A stretch of 64,000 nucleotides of DNA from an uncultured Bacteroidales bacterium (lineage in GTDB: Bacteria; Bacteroidota; Bacteroidia; Bacteroidales; Barnesiellaceae): NCBI GenBank assembly GCA_949298955.1, contig CASFYQ010000001.1, positions 248,001 to 312,000 of the forward strand. Direction: 5' to 3'. Below the pieces are notes generated by a model. That model ran no database searches and had not been told where the DNA came from. It saw only the letters and a program-made list of their open reading frames with translations. Numbering within the stretch: position 1 is the stretch's first letter; every line of letters starts with the position of its first letter. Shown in pieces: positions 62,603 to 64,000 of the stretch. The position numbers and the translations under genes were made by a program.

Positions 62603-63799
62603 CTATTGGGGCGAACTGGCAAATACGACGATGCGGTTCCAGTTGTTGTTTTGAGGATAAAGCTGTGAGTCACTGCCATTTGCCACAACCTGTATTCGTT
62701 TTTGATCGATGTTGTATTTTTCGGTAAGCAGTTTCACAACCGATTCGGCTCGACGCTGACTTAATTGCTTGTTGTACTCGGGAGTCCCCGTATCTTTATC
62801 GGCATAACCTATCACCGAGATGTTGCACGAAGGGTTGCTTTTGAGCCATTGGGCAATGTTATAGACATTGACCATCTCTTCGTTCGACACGACTGCACTG
62901 TTGATTGAGAAGCGCACTACCCCGGTCAGCTCCTGGCTGCAACCGGCAGGTTCCACGACAGTCACCTCTTCCACGACAGGATCGGGACAAGGCGGGCATT
63001 CCACCTCTTGCGACTCGCACTCGTCGAGTTGGCTTCTCAACACATTCACCCGATTATTCAATTCGCTGATAACCATTTGGTCGGCATAAGCATCATAGGC
63101 TTTGAAACGCTCCTTCCCAAACTTGATCGAGAAACCGCCGATAGCCGATATGACACTCTCAACCTCCACCCCGTCGACAATGCCGTTAAAGTGGTCGCCA
63201 ATAAGATTACCCCGACCTTCGAGAAAGAAATCAACATAATGCGACAATCTGAAATTCAACTTGATGCCGGCCGTGACGGGGAAAGCATACGTCTTATATC
63301 CATAAGGAGTATTGTGGAACGAATAAATGCCACCGGCTCCCGCAAACGGAATAATCGAGAATACCCGCCGTTCGTTATAGCCATGGAAAGTATTGAACAT
63401 ATCCCACATCAAGTCACCATAGACGGCCGCATAACGCATGTGGGTCATCACTCCATCGGCAAAAGGCCAGTTGGTATGCAAGGCTCCGCCCATAGCCGAC
63501 AATCTGAATCCCAGATAAGGGCTTATCCATTTGCCGATAGCAAAGTCCATCGCCAACGTATACTGAGCATCACCCGTATGCTCGGTCAGGAAAGTCTGGC
63601 CTCCGGCGCCCAACGAAATAAACCAGTTGTTTTTATGTCTGTCGGAATAGTAGCGGGGTTTACCCGGCAAGACTTCGGTCACCGAAACATCTTCTTCGAC
63701 AACAATCGCCTGCGCTTGCACCGGCTCGGCGCATATGCATAGCGATGCCGTAGCAACAAGCATTGCAGGATAAAAGAATTTTGTTTTCATCTTCTTCAT
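62603..63799 (-). CDS. OmpA-family outer-membrane protein
   Basis: A 398-aa protein with a signal peptide (about 1-29, ending V-Q-A-Q-A), an N-terminal beta-barrel (about 55-240), a short coiled region, a Cys/Pro-rich linker (V-E-C-P-P-C-P-D-P) and a C-terminal OmpA domain. The peptidoglycan-binding signature is seen as V-I-G-Y-A-D-K-D-T-G-T-P-E-Y-N and Q-R-R-A-E-S-V near residues 336-360. It links the outer membrane to the wall. The upstream 200 bp to the window end holds no gene that I can see. Confidence 0.92.
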   Translation of the reverse strand: MKKMKTKFFYPAMLVATASLCICAEPVQAQAIVVEEDVSVTEVLPGKPRYYSDRHKNNWFISLGAGGQTFLTEHTGDAQYTLAMDFAIGKWISPYLGFRLSAMGGALHTNWPFADGVMTHMRYAAVYGDLMWDMFNTFHGYNERRVFSIIPFAGAGGIYSFHNTPYGYKTYAFPVTAGIKLNFRLSHYVDFFLEGRGNLIGDHFNGIVDGVEVESVISAIGGFSIKFGKERFKAYDAYADQMVISELNNRVNVLRSQLDECESQEVECPPCPDPVVEEVTVVEPAGCSQELTGVVRFSINSAVVSNEEMVNVYNIAQWLKSNPSCNISVIGYADKDTGTPEYNKQLSQRRAESVVKLLTEKYNIDQKRIQVVANGSDSQLYPQNNNWNRIVVFASSPQ

Positions 63800-64000
63800 T
63801 TGTTTTAGTTATACAATTTACGGTTTACAGTTAGACAGAAGCCTATTACCGCCACCGTCCGTTTCTTGGAATCTAAAACAATCGGATAAAAGGATGTGTT
63901 CACCCAATGAGACAAAAGAAATAGTAAAAGTCCATACTGTTTAGGGATTATAAGCATCTCATAAAAAATGAAAAGAGCATACAGCGGTTGGTAATAAATT

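Overview
The window is chromosome from a member of the Bacteroidales, probably a gut species. The evidence is a SusC/SusD pair with a secreted glycosidase, a short primary sigma factor of the Bacteroidetes type, promoters with the TAnnTTTG -7 element, and a C-terminal type IX secretion sorting domain. The genus cannot be fixed from sequence alone; a Barnesiella/Coprobacter-like organism is only a guess.

Layout. Positions 1-6620: the 3' end of polyphosphate kinase, an outer-membrane coiled-coil/beta-barrel protein, a choloylglycine-hydrolase family enzyme, and a minus-strand run aspS - Nif3-like protein - zinc-ribbon coiled-coil protein. Positions 6829-6903: tRNA-Pro(TGG). Positions 6890-27905: a 21.0-kb integrated element bounded by a 15-bp repeat of the tRNA 3' end. 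Positions 28.1-36.4 kb: a minus-strand SusC - SusD - GH85 endo-beta-N-acetylglucosaminidase locus for N-glycan use. Positions 37.0-42.7 kb: an RND efflux operon (adaptor, pump, outer-membrane channel). Positions 42.8-46.9 kb: galK, galM and the queuosine genes queE, queD, queC. Positions 47.2-52.4 kb: a small exported protein, a two-gene chromate-type transporter, folC, ridA, a YihY/BrkB membrane protein and RNase P RNA. Positions 52.7-56.0 kb: a DegP/HtrA protease, the primary sigma factor and a small outer-membrane protein. Positions 56.1-62.5 kb: leuA-leuC-leuD-leuA2/cimA-leuB behind what looks like a classical leader-peptide attenuator. Positions 62.6-63.8 kb: an OmpA-family porin.

The most unusual part is the 21-kb element. 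It has a tyrosine integrase, divergent repressor and Cro-like genes with a twin operator, a Toprim/SF3-type primase-helicase, a C5 cytosine methyltransferase, a holin and a lytic transglycosylase. I find no terminase, portal, tape measure, sheath, tube or baseplate gene. Its late operon instead encodes a capsid-protein-like 242-aa protein followed by a strong hairpin, two adjacent beta-rich proteins that together carry four copies of one module, a membrane-anchored transglutaminase-like protein, a Gly/Ala-rich hydrophobic protein, and several proteins with a single membrane segment, including previously easy-to-miss genes of 33, 36 and 45 residues. This set is what one expects of a tailless provirus with an internal membrane (the FLiP/PM2/tectivirus style of virion) or of a satellite, rather than of a tailed phage. 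That reading is inference; the sequence shows the gene set and the absences.

Between the early and late genes of the element lies an array of about 13 copies of the 9-mer TGTAACAAA in direct and inverted order, a candidate replication origin or master operator. Other points: a nine-T tract just after the start codon of a lipoprotein gene that puts the gene out of frame, candidate integrase arm sites at both ends of the element, and two lipoprotein genes beside the repressor that may be expressed in the lysogen.
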